The notes beneath the pieces were generated by a model. That model was not told the origin of the DNA. It ran no database searches and saw nothing but the letters and a program-made list of their open reading frames with translations. A DNA stretch of 64,000 nt from Larix kaempferi (lineage: Eukaryota > Streptophyta > Pinopsida > Pinales > Pinaceae): positions 8,617,501 through 8,681,500 of the forward strand of contig BSBM01000096.1 in the NCBI GenBank assembly GCA_027924585.1, given 5' to 3'. Numbering within the stretch: the first letter of the stretch is position 1; each line of letters starts with the position of its first letter. Positions 21,206 to 32,525 of the stretch are shown here, piece by piece. A program made the position numbers and the translations under genes.

Positions 21206-23190
21206 TTACCATGGGGAATGAGATGATACTGCAAACAAATGTTCATCAGGGAAGGAATCTTCGACTGGTAAACTGTCATCATTGTTAATAAGTCGAGATA
21301 AACAGTCAGCAATAACGTTTTCCTTTCCTGATCTGTCAATAATTGTAATGTCAAATTCTTGTAACAGTAATAGCCATCTAGTTACTCTAGCATTCGTGAT
21401 GGGTTTATTCATTAAATACTTGATGGCTGAATGATTAGTGTGCACAAAAGTGGAATATCCAGTAATGTAGTGTCTAAATTTATTGATGGCATAAACAATG
21501 GCAAGGAATTTTTTCTCTGCAATGGTATAGTTCAATTCAGCAGGGGCCAGGTTCTTACTGATGTAATAAATTGCATGGGGAGGATGACCTTCCTGCTGTC
21601 CTAATACTGCTCCAATGGCAGTATTTGAAGCATCTGAGGAGATGTGAAAAGGCAGAGCCCAATTGGGCCCTCATAGGATGGGTTCTGTGGACATCCCTTT
21701 CTTAAGTTCAGTAAACGTTGTTTGGCATGCATAATTCCAATCAAACTGTACATCCTTCATCAACAGGGTGAATAAAGGAGAAGCAAGTTTGGAAATTTTT
21801 TCTATAAATCTTCTCTAGTAACTAGCATGCCCTAAGAAGCTACGTACCTCTTTTCGGGTTCTAGGAGTGGGTATGATTTCAATTACCCTAATTTTGGATG
21901 GGTCTACCTGGATACCATCAGCAGTGATGAAGTTCCCCAGATCTACACCCTCGCTCACCATCATATGGGACTTTTCAGTGCTTAAAGATAGCTGGGTTTG
22001 TTCACAGTGTCCCAAAAATTTCTCTAAATTTTTCAATGCTTCATCGAAACTACTACCGTATGGAGTGAAGTCATCCATAAAAATTTCCATGCAGTTGTTT
22101 ACCATCTCTGAAAAGATCCCAACCACTGCTCTCTAAAATGTGGCCGGTGCATTGCACAACCAGAAAGGAAGTACCCTATATGCAAAAGTGCCCTAGGGAC
22201 AGGTGAAAGTGGTTTTGTCTTGGTTTTCTAGAGCAATCTGGATTTGGTTATAACCACTAAATCCATCCAGAAAGGAAAAACACTTCTTTCCAGACAAGGT
22301 ATCAAGGACTTGATCAATAAAAGGTAGGGGAAAGTGGTCTTTCTGTGTTGCTTTATTCAATTATTTGTAATCTACGCAGACCCTCCATTTCCCATTCGTT
22401 TTTGGTACAATCATGAGTGGAGAAACCCACTCGCTGTCTGAAATTGGGTATATAAATCCTGCTTCCAAAAGTTTTTGGATTTATTCCTTCACTATGTCCC
22501 TTAAGTTCGAGTTCATCCTTCGTTGTGGTTGGCACACTGGTCTGGAGTTGCTTTTGATGTAAATGTGGTGGGTACACAGATTAGAGGGGATACCCTTCAT
22601 ATCTATGTATTCCCATTCGAGAGATCCTCTATTTTTTTTTAATAGAGTGATCAGGCGTTCCATCTCATTGGGCGCAAGATTCATATTTATGTTTAATGTT
22701 TTTATCGGCTCAATTTCCACTGGAATGCTTTTCGAATTTTTAAGTACTGGAATTATGTTGGCATCACTGACTAGAGTCTCTTCTGTTAGATTTTCTTGTT
22801 CTTTTTCATCTAAAGTACTGTTCAGAATCTGGTAAGCATGTTTATTGACAGATGTGGGCTCACTGATGAAACTATTAATAGTGACATCCTCTATTTCATC
22901 CTTAAAGGTTAAGGCTCTCCCTATCGTTAACAATGGCTGAACGCCTTCTTCTTCCTCCAAATCCATCCAAAGCGGAGTTTCAACTTCTAATCTTGGTCGG
23001 GCTGGAGGGTATAAAGTCAGGCTTTTAATGTCAGTCCCATCCGAGATAGTCATGGACCCTGACCGGCAGCTGAAGCAAGCATCTGTTGTGGCTAACCAAG
23101 GTCTTCCCAGGATCAGTGGGTGTCCCCCCAGATGTGACTTCGGTTGCAAAGCCAAGAAGTCCACAGGGTACTCCCACGAATCGATAGTGA
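21206..23190 (-). pseudogene. pol: Reverse transcriptase-RNase H of Tat copy B
   Basis: Single frame with several stops, including at 22483-22481 and others between 22370 and 22130. RT motifs FLDGFSGYNQI, PFWLCNAPATF and IFMDDFTPYG are all readable. RNase H carries two damaged catalytic motifs: AEKKFLAIVYAI (Lys in place of the Glu found in A) and HTNHSAIKYL (Asn in place of Asp, as in A). VIADCLSRL keeps its Asp. The SDASDTAIGAIL motif of A reads SDASNTAIGAVL, keeping the first Asp. The stop after HSPW at 21208-21206 is shared with A. Confidence 0.9.
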
Positions 23191-23636
23191 GTACGAGGTC
23201 ATCCAGGATTCCCTCGGTTTTGATTGTTTATCCGTCAATGAGTTCTAATATGGTATGGGTTGGATGAAGATTAGTGAGTCCAAGTTTCTTCACAGTTTTG
23301 ATGGTCATAACATTGATAGTTGTGCCTAAATCTACCAAAACGTTAGGTATCTGAGTGTGTCCTATGTGAACTGTAACAGTAGGGTTTCCAGGATCATCAT
23401 ATTTAGCCAAAGGAGTCTTCCCCATTATTAATTCAGAAAGTTTTTCCATTAAGTGGACAGTGGGAGGATCCCTAGGCTTCCTTCCTGGTTTCTTTACACA
23501 CAGACCTCTAATGGTCTTGGCATAAATGGGCACATCGTGGAGGGCTTGTAACAGTGGAATTTTGACATACATATTTTTCAACTCCCCTAAGAGATTGAAT
23601 CGAGGTTGTTCCATTGTTTTCTGTAGGGCCAATTTT
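23191..23636 (-). pseudogene. pr: Protease region of Tat copy B, cut by the copia insertion
   Basis: Contains LVDLGTTINVM (Ala-Ala of A is Thr-Thr) and, in the same frame downstream, GHPLILGRPWLAT. A TAA at 23230-23228 interrupts the link to RT where A reads Ser. The open frame extends rightward into the copia LTR, so its first dozen residues are not Tat-derived. The native upstream part lies beyond the insertion at 30821. Confidence 0.85.
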
Positions 23637-24227
23637 TGATGTATATGTAACTTCAGAATGTATTTCATATATATTTATTGTACCCTTATTAGAGATGTGT
23701 TATTCCTCTATAAGGAAGTGTCGTCATGTGGTTTGACAAGTGTCGCAAGTGTGTGTACTTGCCGATGGGTTATTAGACCACCATGTGTGGGGTCGGCCCT
23801 GATATATATATATTATAATGTGGATGTACCTAGCTATACAAGTCGGCCCCATAAGGTCTCTAGGCAAACATGTTAGTATAAATAGAGATCAGGTGATCTC
23901 TATTTAGATCATTCGGAAAGTTATATCTCTCTCACTCAGATAGTGGCGCACTGGTGAGGAGGAGGATCATCTGCTTCTAGGAGACTATATCAATGTATTT
24001 TGGTTGTACTTTGGTTGAGCCATTGCTCTCTCTATCTTTGAGGAAGTTGTGGGGTTTTTCACCTTAGGGTTTTCCCCACAGAAACTCCGTGTCTCTTGTC
24101 CCTCATGCTTTTGATTCTTGTGATGCTTGTCATGCTTATTGTGATTGTCATGCATTGTTATACTATATATGTTATTCTCTCAGTGAAGATCCTAGAGTAT
24201 TTTGAATTAATGCTCAAAATTTTAACA
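23637..24227 (+). repeat. 5' LTR of copia 1
   Basis: 591 bp, TGATGTATATG...TTTTAACA. TATAAATA lies at 23877-23884. It differs from the 3' LTR by about 23 substitutions (about 4%) and lacks a 13-bp duplication that the 3' LTR has near its start. Confidence 0.95.
23877..23905 (+). promoter_or_regulatory. TATA box embedded in a 12-bp perfect inverted repeat
   Basis: TATAAATA at 23877-23884. AAATAGAGATCA (23880-23891) and TGATCTCTATTT (23894-23905) are perfect inverses around a GG centre, so the TATA box lies in the left arm. The 3' LTR has the identical structure at 30470-30498. The related element copia 2 has a different sequence with the same fold. Confidence 0.75.
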
Positions 24228-24239
24228 TGGTATCAGAGC
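24228..24239 (+). other. Primer binding site of copia 1, tRNA-iMet type
   Basis: TGGTATCAGAGC immediately after the LTR end, matching plant initiator tRNA-Met. Confidence 0.95.
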
Positions 24240-24801
24240 TAACCTGAGAAGAAGACATTTTGTAGTGACAAAAACTTGAGTTTCTTGTTTATTGGGTTTA
24301 TCTCCACAGATTTTGGAAAGGAAGTATAGTAGATTGACTCTACTCATCAAGGCGAATCTATCTGTCCAATCAGAATTCAATTCTGAGCATTTTCAGGTTT
24401 GACCCTAAAAATTAGGGTTTCCACAAAAATAGGAATTTCTGAAATCTGAAGACATAGCTGGAAGCTCCTTACAAAAACCGAAGTTTAGAGCTTTGGATCG
24501 AGATTTTTGGCTGGGTAGATCTCCGGGAAACTCAAACCCTAATTCAGGGCTCTCCCTAGTGAACCCGGGAGGACAAAAAGGCAAATCTGAAGGGTAAAAA
24601 TTTGTTGATCTCAAATTTTGAATGCACCAGGCTGATCAGATCATCAAAGCGCATCTTTCTATCCTTTCAGAAAATTGAAATTCACATTTTGAATTTTTAG
24701 GGTTTTTCCGACAAACCCTAATCCGGGACCAGATCCAGTTTTCAACATTTCAAGTGGTAAGACCTAAATCTTTTCTATTTCCAATTGAAGTACTCTTTAT
24801 G

Positions 24802-25995
24802 ATGTCTCACCACACCAAGCTTGGGGATAAGCTTGAAGGGGATGATAACTTCCGAGCTTGGAAGTATAGGATTGGGTTAATCCTGGAAGAGAATGAGTTG
24901 GACTCATATATAAAAGAAGACATCCCTATCCCAGAGGATGAAGAGGCCAAGGTATTGCATAAGAAGAACTTGGTCAAGGCAAAGAGAATCATTGCTGATT
25001 CTATCAAAGATCATCTCATACCCCATGTGTCTTCTCTAAAGACACCTAAGGAGATGTTTGACTCTTTGACCAAGCTATTTGAAGGGAAGAACATAAATCA
25101 GAAGATGACTTTGCGGAATCAATTGAAAGGGGTCAAGATGTTGAATGGAGAAACCATTCAATCTTACTTCTCCAAGGTCTCTCAGATCAAGGAGCAACTT
25201 GAAGCTGTGGATGAAGTAGTGGACAATGGTGAAGTTGTTATGACCACTCTGAATGGCCTACCTAGGTCATGGGACTCCTTTATTCAAGGAATCTGTGCAA
25301 GAAAGAAATTGATCTCTTTCAGTAAACTATGGGAGGAATGCTCTCAAGAAGAATCTATACTTGTAGCTCGTGAGGAAAAGATGGGAGGTGAAGATCAAGC
25401 TCTCGCAACTCACACCAAAAGAAGCAATCCCAATAAGGAGCACTCTCGCTACAAAAGATCCTATCAAAAGAATAAGGAGGATATAAGATGCTTCACATGC
25501 AATGAGAAGGGTCACTTTGCTTCAGATTGTCCCAAGAACAAAAGGGATAATAACAACAACTTCAGCAAGAAGAAGAAGGGCATCAAAAGAAAGTTCCATG
25601 CTCATGCTGCCGAGGATGATGAACCTCCAAAGAATAAGGCTAGGGCAGAAAGTGATGATGACTCATCAAGTGAAGAAGAGTATGTTCTAATCTCTGCTCT
25701 CACAGGTACTATCTCCCATGGTTGTAATGATTGGTTGATTGATAGTGGGGCTTCCAAACACATGACTGGGTTTAAGGAATCTTTTGTGAATCTATCTGAA
25801 CATGAATCACCCCATAAGGTGAAACTTGGGGATGATTATCAATACCCAATCAAAGGAAGTGGTGAAGCCTCCTACAACCTAGATTTTGGAAAATATTTGA
25901 AGATGAAAGAAGTCCTTTATGTACCTGGGCTCAAGAAGAACTTACTCTCCATCTCTGCATTGGATGCAAAAGGTATGAGGGTTGCATTTTTTTGA
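24802..25995 (+). pseudogene. gag: gag-protease of copia 1 (frameshift at the end)
   Basis: The start is taken at ATG 24802 (MSHHTKLGDKLEGDDNFRAW), aligned with the start of copia 2; a tandem ATG at 24799 is equivalent. The UBN2-type gag core has WKYRIGLILEENELDSYI and HLIPHVSSLKTPKEMFDSL, then MTTLNGLPRSWDSFIQ. A CCHC knuckle reads CFTCNEKGHFASDC (about 25489-25530). The protease active site is DWLIDSGASKHMTG (about 25729-25770), the usual copia retropepsin triad. The frame ends after MRVAFF because one T was gained in the T-run at 25987-25993. Otherwise the 398 residues are open, making this the best-preserved part of the element. Confidence 0.92.
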
Positions 25996-26990
25996 TGGCC
26001 AAGTCCTAATGTGGCCAAAGGGAAAGACCATAGATGATGCAGTAGTGATTGGAGAGCAAGAGGGAGGATTGTATAAATTGAAGGGACAACCTGAACATGC
26101 CATGGTGCATGAATCCATGGAACCAAGTGAACTTTGGCATAGAAGACTTGTTCATATGAACTATAGGGCACTTCCGATTGCAAGCAAGGCTGTAGAAGGT
26201 CTTCCTGAAATCAAGACCAAACATGAAGGTGTTTGCAAAGGATGTGCAAAAGGTAAGAACATTAAGAAGGCTTTCCCAAGCAGTGAAAGCAAGGCCAAAG
26301 ATATCCTGGAAATCATTCACTCAGATGTATGTGGTCCTATGTCATCCAGTTCTCTTAGTGGGTATGTTTACTATGTCTCATTTATTGATGACTTCTCCAG
26401 GAAGACTTGGGTATACTTCTTGAAGAACAAAGATGAGGTGTTTGATAAGTTCAAGGAATTCAAAACTTTGATGGAGAATCAAACTGACAAGAAGATCAAA
26501 ACATTCAGATCTAATAATGGTGGAGAATTCACCTCAGGTGACTTCAAGAAGCTTTGTAGTGATTCAGGGATTAAGAGGGAGTTGACTGCTACTTATAATC
26601 CTCAACAAAATGGAGTTGCAGAAAGGAAGAACAGAACTATCATGGAAGCAGCAAGGGCAATGCTGCATGACCAGGATCTACCTATGCATCTATGGGCATA
26701 AGCAGCTAGAACAGCTGTATATGTGCAGAACAGAACACCCCTCAAGATATTGGACAACAAGACACCATAAGAGGTATTTTCTAGTAAGAAACCCGAAGTC
26801 AGCCATCTAAGAATATTTGGTTGTCCAGTATACACTCATGTCCCAAAGGAAAAGAGGACTAAACTAGATCCTTCAGGAAAGAAGGGTATCTTTGTGGGTT
26901 ACAGTGAAAGCTCGAAGGCTTACAGAATATACTTTCAAGGGTTCAAGAAGATTGATGTCAGCAAGGATGAATATAAGTTCAAGGACAGGT
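25982..26990 (+). pseudogene. int: Integrase of copia 1 with a replaced catalytic Asp
   Basis: Pre-integrase zinc region: ELWHRRLVHMNYRALP and CKGCAKGK. Core: IIHSDVCGPM (first Asp), FRSNNGGEFTS where copia integrases have RSDNGGE, so the second catalytic Asp is Asn, then NGVAERKNRTIMEAAR (Glu). TAA at 26699-26701 ends the open part; the frame continues through a second stop to the GKKGIFVGYSESSKAYRIY motif typical of the integrase C-terminal region and stops again near 26990. Everything after KKIDVSKDE diverges from the related copia 2. Confidence 0.92.
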
Positions 26991-27765
26991 AATCCAGGAA
27001 GTAAAGATCAAGAGGGGGCACACTCCAGCAGCTCCTGCAAGGATGCATATTTTCAGAGGGAGTTGACCATCTTCCTACATTCCACAACGGAAAGGTGTAG
27101 AAGAAGCTACTTCAGCAGCTCCTGCTAGGAAGAAAAGACTCAGAGGGAGTTCACCCAACAAACAAACAAAGATAAGTATTTCAATTATCATTTCTTGCAT
27201 ATTGTGTTTGTTTAAATAATATTATGCTTATGTTCCTAGACTTAGGAGATGTATTGTGCATATTAGACTGATTGCATTAATGAACAGTATACTACTAATA
27301 TGCATGTGATGGGTAAGTGGCCTATGGAACTGTACAACATTCCAGTGCTACTTATCTAGCATGAAACCTCTTTGCTGACATGTTGGGAGTAGTGCAAACT
27401 CTTAACAATGTTCTGGTAGAGACTGGAAGGCATCTAGAAAGTTGTGGAACATGGATAAATGTTGTATTGAAGCATTGGCTAAGATAACTGCATGACTGCA
27501 TGACATATTTCTTTATGTGTAAAGAATTTGTTCTGAAAATTATGAGATGTTTCTAATCATGCAATTTAACTTGTTTTGTAGGAAAGACCGTATATCTTTA
27601 CCTACAAAAGGACTACAACATTTGTTCCAGCAACAAAGATATCTATTGAAGATATTGAAGTTCCCAGGATCTGGGATGAAGAAATGGAATGCCATGATCC
27701 GTTGATCATGAAGAAGATGTTTGGGATGCAGTCCCAAGACCTGACAGGGAGTCACATGTGTGCAG
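26991..27765 (+). other. Foreign block inside copia 1 replacing the RT N-terminal half
   Basis: Copia 2 encodes the integrase-RT linker and the RT fingers here; copia 1 has none of this. The block contains a 5'-splice-like GATAAGTATTT near 27170, about 400 bases of AT-rich sequence, a 3'-splice-like TTGTTTTGTAG ending near 27581, and then an open stretch of about 60 codons with YIFTYKRTTTFVPA and ISIEDIEVPRIWDEEMECHD before copia RT resumes at HVCRLKKAL (27755). I recognise no gene. A captured host-gene piece with an intron is one reading; a decayed nested insertion is another. Confidence 0.45.
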
Positions 27766-28721
27766 ATTGAAGAAAGCCTTAGCAAGCTCCCATAACTTGG
27801 TGTGATACTAAGAGGAAGCTTGCCGCCGAGTTCGATATGAAAGATTTGGGAATGATGCATTATTTCCTAGGTATGGAGGTGTGGCAGAGTGCAGGTGGGA
27901 TCTTCCTTGGTCAAGGGAAGTACACAGTAGATATCCTGAAGAGATTCGGGATGATGGATTGCAAGGCCATGGCCACACCTATGGCATCGAATCTGAAGCT
28001 TCTATGTGATGCTTCATCTGAGCCGGTTGATGTATCTATGTATCGTCAGATGAGTGGGTCCTTGATGTACCTGACGAACACGAGACCAGATATTTGCTTT
28101 GCGGTGAACACATTGAGTCAGTTCCTGACAGATCCGAGGAGAGTTCATCTGGTTGTTGTAAATCATGTTCTGAGGTACCTGAAGGGTACAGTGGATTATG
28201 GGCTCAAGTATGAAGCGAATCAAAAGTTTAACCTGCAGGGTTATGTTGATTCAGATTGGGCTGGCAGTGCTGCAGATAGGAAGAGCACATCTGGGTGCTG
28301 CTTCAGTATGGGATCAGGTGTGATCTCTTGGTTTAGCAGGAAGCAGTCCTGCGTAGCACTGAGTACAGCTGAGGCAGAGTATGTTGCAGCCTTTTCAGCT
28401 AGTTGTGAGGCAGTATGGATACGGAAGCTATTGTATGAGTTATTTGATCTCCCGTTGGATGCTACTGGTATCTTCTGTGATAACCAGAGTTGTGTGAAGC
28501 TGTCTGAGAACCCAGTGTTTCATGACAGGTCAAAAAACATAGAGATCAAATATCACTATATCAGGGATATGGTGCAGAGAGGAGCTGTGAATCTCTTGTA
28601 TGTTGCGACGGACGAGCAGATTGCAGATGTGCTGACGAAGCCACTAGCCAGGGTGAATTTCGAGTACTTCAGAGAGAGGCTTGGTGTTCTTCGGATTGAT
28701 GACACTTCGAGGAAGAAGTGA
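27753..28721 (+). pseudogene. pol: RT C-terminal part and RNase H of copia 1, catalytic YVDD deleted
   Basis: After HVCRLKKAL the RT should continue through YGLKQAPR to the YVDD box; here about 45 codons are missing, and the sequence rejoins as TKRKLAAEFDMKDLGMMHYF. RT is therefore catalytically dead. From 27837 a 294-residue frame is intact: LGMEVWQSAGGIFLGQGKY, SLMYLTNTRPDICFAVNTLS, then RNase H with YVDSDWAGSAADRKSTSG, LSTAEAEYVAA, FCDNQSC and NIEIKYHYIRD. The frame ends TSRKK at 28721. RNase H keeps its acidic residues. Confidence 0.92.
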
Positions 28722-28789
28722 TGGACACATTTTCTAAAGCCATTCCAAGCATGTTGGAAGGAGGATCCTTCACATGGCTGTGGATGTAA

Positions 28790-29395
28790 GCGCTGGATGA
28801 TGAGCATCAAGATGATGTTATGGTTTCTGCTTTGTATGATCAGTTGGATCATTTTTTGTATGTATGTATGCATCATGTTGGATGTTGGATATGATCAGTT
28901 GGATCATTTATATGTATATGTATGTACGCATCATGTTGGATGCTGGATATGATCAGTTGGATCATTTATATGTATGTACGCATCATGTTGGATGCTAGAT
29001 ATGATTGGTTGGATCATGTGTATGTATCTTGTATAAGCATCATATTGGATGCTTGGACCATGTATCTGTATATGTATCAGGTGGATACATTGTATGATCA
29101 GGTGGATCATGTATGGTGATATGTATCATGTATTTGTATCAGGTGGATACACTGTATGATCAGGTGGATCATGTATGATGATATGTATCAGGTAGATACT
29201 TGGTATGCATCAGGTAGATGCATTGTATGATCAGGTTGATCATGGATGATGAGCTTCAGGATGTTGCTACAGATGACATGCATCAGGATGTTGCAGTGAT
29301 GATGATCAGGATGATCATGTCTACATCAGGATGATGTATGGTGAGTATCAGGTTGATACTTTATGGCCGTGGATCAGGTTGTGCAGATGAGCATA
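28790..29395 (+). repeat. Tandem-repeat tract 1 in the copia 1 3' region
   Basis: Degenerate short repeats built from GATCAGTTGGATCAT, TATGTATGTACGCATCATG and TTGGATGCTGGATATGATC. The unit begins near 55-60 bp and then breaks into shorter GATCAGGTGGATCATGTAT pieces. Frames open across it are low-complexity by-products. Confidence 0.85.
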
Positions 29396-29975
29396 TAATT
29401 TGGCCCTGGGAGATTTGTAGATAGTCTTTCGAGGTTTTTCCTATGGCATATAATTTGGCCCTGGGATATCTGTCAAATGCTCTTTCGAGGTTTTGCTCTG
29501 GGAGGACATATAATTTGGCCCTGAGAGATCTGCAGATAGTCTTTCGAGGTTTTTCCTATGGCATATAATCTAGCCCTGGGATATTTGGCAGATGCTCTTT
29601 CGAGGTTTTGTCCTATGGCATATAATATGTCCCTGGGAGATCCGATAGGTTGGGCTGTGTGCCCGTAATAAGTCCTGGGATGCTCTTGCGAGGTTTTTCC
29701 ATGACCACATATAATCTGTCCCCGGGAGATCCTATAGGTAGAGCTGTGTGCTCATAATAGCCTGGGATGATCTTGCGAGGTTTTGTGGTGACCACATATA
29801 ATCTGTTCTTGGGAGATCCTATAGGTAGAGTTGTGTGCTCGTAACAGCCTGGGATTCTCTTGCAAGGTTTTGTGGTGAGGTCACATATAATATGGCCCTG
29901 GGAGATCCTATAGGTAGAGCCATGTGCTCGTAACAACCTAGGATGCTCTTTCGAGGTTTTGTGACGCACGTAATA
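29390..29975 (+). repeat. Tandem-repeat tract 2 in the copia 1 3' region
   Basis: About nine units of roughly 55-75 bp, marked by CATATAATTTGGCCCTGGGA, then GATAGTCTTTCGAGGTTTT. Later units gain a segment with GGTAGAGCTGTGTGCTC. Unrelated to tract 1 and to the tract in copia 2. Confidence 0.85.
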
Positions 29976-30202
29976 AGTCCTGAGGATTCCACAGTATGGC
30001 CAGTGATGACGAAGACCTGAAGGTGGTGGGCCTGCATCCAGTATGAAAAAGGACTGGCTCTGTAGAAATTCCTATGATGAGTAGAGTCAGATATTGGTTG
30101 AGATAGCAACATCAGTGACGATGATGATGATGATGCATTGATGACGATGATCCCGAGAAGAAGACTTGTCTAGCAGATCTGTGTTGAGAAATACCTTCCT
30201 AG

Positions 30203-30216
30203 TTAAGAGGGAGCAT
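30203..30216 (+). other. Polypurine tract of copia 1
   Basis: AAGAGGGAGCAT abuts the 3' LTR, in the position and with the purine content expected for the plus-strand primer. Confidence 0.75.
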
Positions 30217-30820
30217 TGATGTATATGTAACTTCAGAATGTATTTCATCTATGTATTTCATATATATTTATTGTACCCTTATTAGAGATGTGTTATTCCT
30301 CTATAAGGAAGTGTCGTCATGTGGATTGACAAGTGTCGCAAGTGTGTGTACTTGCCGATGGGTTATTAGACCACCATGTGCGGGGTCGGCCCTGATATAC
30401 ATATATTATAATGTGGATGTACCTAGCTAGACAAGTCGGCCCCATAAGGTCACTGGGAAAACAGGTTAGTATAAATAGAGATCAGGTGATCTCTATTTAG
30501 ATCATTCGGAAAGTTATATCTCTCTCACTCAAAAAGTGGCGCACTAGTGAGGAGGAGGATCATCTGCTTCTAGGAGACTATCTCAGTGTATTTTGGTTGT
30601 ACTTTGGTTGAGCCATTGCTCTCTCTATCTCTGAGGAAGTTGTGGGGTTTTTCACCTTAGGGTTTTCCCCATGGAAACTCTGTGTCTCTTGCCTCTCATG
30701 ATTTTGATTCTTGTGATGCTTGTCATGCTTATTGTGATTGTCATGCATTGTTATACTGTATATGTTATTCTCTCAATGAAGATCCTAGAGTATTGTGAAT
30801 TAATGCTCAAAATTTTAACA
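30217..30820 (+). repeat. 3' LTR of copia 1
   Basis: 604 bp with the same termini as the 5' LTR. TATAAATA lies at 30470-30477. It has a 13-bp near-duplicate of ATGTATTTCAT near its start. Confidence 0.95.
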
Positions 30821-32525
30821 CCATTCATTCAGGATATTGCGGTTCTCTTATCGGTTGTGTAGGCTATGTTTCATCGTATGTTTCTCCTTATGTTTCAGCT
30901 AATGTTTCAGTAGGAGTGTCAGCATCCTCAATGATGGGGATTGTTGAGTTGACTGAATTCTCAAAATGTTGATCCATTCTTGCTTCAGTCACTGAGGATG
31001 GAACATCCTCAATGATGATGGGTTTCACTACCCTCCCTGATCGTAAATGTATGTCATTGCAGGGAATTGGGAAAATGGAATAAGCAAGCATGTTGGCAGT
31101 CTCAAATTGATGAACTGCTTTATTATTCGGTTTGGGGTTAGGTTGTGCAGGTAGTTGTGGTCGCAGTGGTGCGTTCATAGGTGCGGCGTTGTTTTGGAAT
31201 TGCAGCTGTGGTTGCTAATACTGTTGGTGAGGATACTGTTGATAAGGAGTCTGGTGATGAGGAAAATTATTTCCTGGGTAAGAATTTCTCCAGTTGGGAG
31301 ACCAAGAAGTTTGCTGGTTCAATTGTTGGCCCCATGGCGTCCAAGGGTTAAGATTTTGCATTGAGTTTTGAGATGGATTCCATTGGTTGTTAGAATAATG
31401 TGAAGGGAATTGTGTATTCATATTATTCAAGAAAAATGATGGATCTGGGTTCATACCTTGGTTCCGAGGCTGCCAAGGCTTCTTCTGAGCAATAAAATAA
31501 GCTTGTTCCACATCTGAAGTAGATGCCTGCAAGACTGCTTTGAATTTGGGTAATGAAGCACAGTCCTTGGTGTCATGATCCAATTCACATATCCAACATA
31601 CCTCCACCTTGTCCAACGAACATTCTTTTAGTGGGTGCTTATTTCTGCATTTGGCACAGAATACACCAAGTGACAGGTCTTCTACTGCTTGCCTCTGTTT
31701 TTCTCTTAAGACATCTAATTCTGAGGGAATGGAGCTCATCATATCCGTCTTAAAATTCTCCAGAAGGTTTCCTATTTCTGCTCGAGTGGCTCCTCCACTA
31801 GCTGACTTCTGTGTCCTAGTGAAGACATCTTGATCTTGTTCTTTGTCCCGCTTGTTGGTTCTAGAGGACCCCCTTGAATATCTTCGACATAAATCAATGA
31901 TCTTGTCAAAGGGTTCTTTTGAAATATCCCCCTTTCCCAACAAATTCAACATGTCTAGGAAATCTTCTCTAATTCCTCTCAGTAGGATGATCTTGAGTAC
32001 ATCTTTTCCTATCTCGGTATGACCAGAACTTTTTAAGTTGTACAACAACCTTTCAACAAAATCTTCCATGCTCTCTTCTTCCTTCTGAACCATTTTAAAC
32101 AACTCATCCTTCCTATCTCTGGTTCTATAATACTCTTGGTATTTAGAAAGGAAAGTTTGTCTCATTTGATCCCAAGTAGTGATGGTCTCAAGACCCAGAC
32201 TCATGAACCAGCGCAGACCATATCCTTTCAGCGTGGCTGGGAATAGTTTCAGTTTCTGCGCACTGGTGGTGTAGTCATAACTGTGACAGTGGATGTCGAA
32301 CTCAAAAAGAAATTCATCAGGTTCTTCAGATAACTTACCATGGAATTTTGGGAGAACTGAGGGTGAAATATTTTTCATGGGGTCTGCCCCTGGTGTCTGA
32401 AGGATAGGGAATTCAAGTGTGACAACAGTGTCACCATGCTGATTATCTTCCACCTCCTCCTCACGACATTCATTATTTTGTTCACGTTCTCCGTTTTCCA
32501 TGTCGGTCCAAAATTTTAATGCTTC
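30821..32525 (-). pseudogene. gag: gag of Tat copy B, main part
   Basis: This copy keeps the capsid region lost from A. Core: PKFHGKLSEEPDEFLFEFD, LRWFMSLGLETITTWDQMRQ, FLSKYQEYYR and EESMEDFVERLLYNLKSSG, typical of Athila/Tat gags. Two zinc knuckles follow: CAKCRNKHPLKEC and CWICELDHDTKDC (each C-x2-C-x3-H-x4-C). The Asn/Pro/Gln-rich tail ends at a stop at 31217-31215, but the frame continues for 96 more codons (31178-30888). The apparent 472-codon frame begins in the neighbouring insertion, so its first 36 residues are foreign. The left border is the copia 1 LTR. Confidence 0.9.

Larger units (their letters stand above)
23637..30820 (+). mobile_element. Ty1/copia retrotransposon 1, complete in outline but dead
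   Basis: LTRs at both ends (591 and 604 bp), primer site, gag-protease, integrase, damaged RT, RNase H, long repeat-rich 3' untranslated region and a polypurine tract. The domain order (integrase before RT) defines Ty1/copia. It interrupts Tat copy B; copy A shows the empty site at 7370-7374. Target duplication is imperfect: CCAAT (23629-23633, then TTT) left and CCATT (30821-30825) right. Confidence 0.95.

Noticed and set aside
29613-30112. Minus-strand frames of about 100 codons with YEHTALPIGSP repeats
   Set aside because: They follow the tandem array of the copia 1 3' region and have no independent support.
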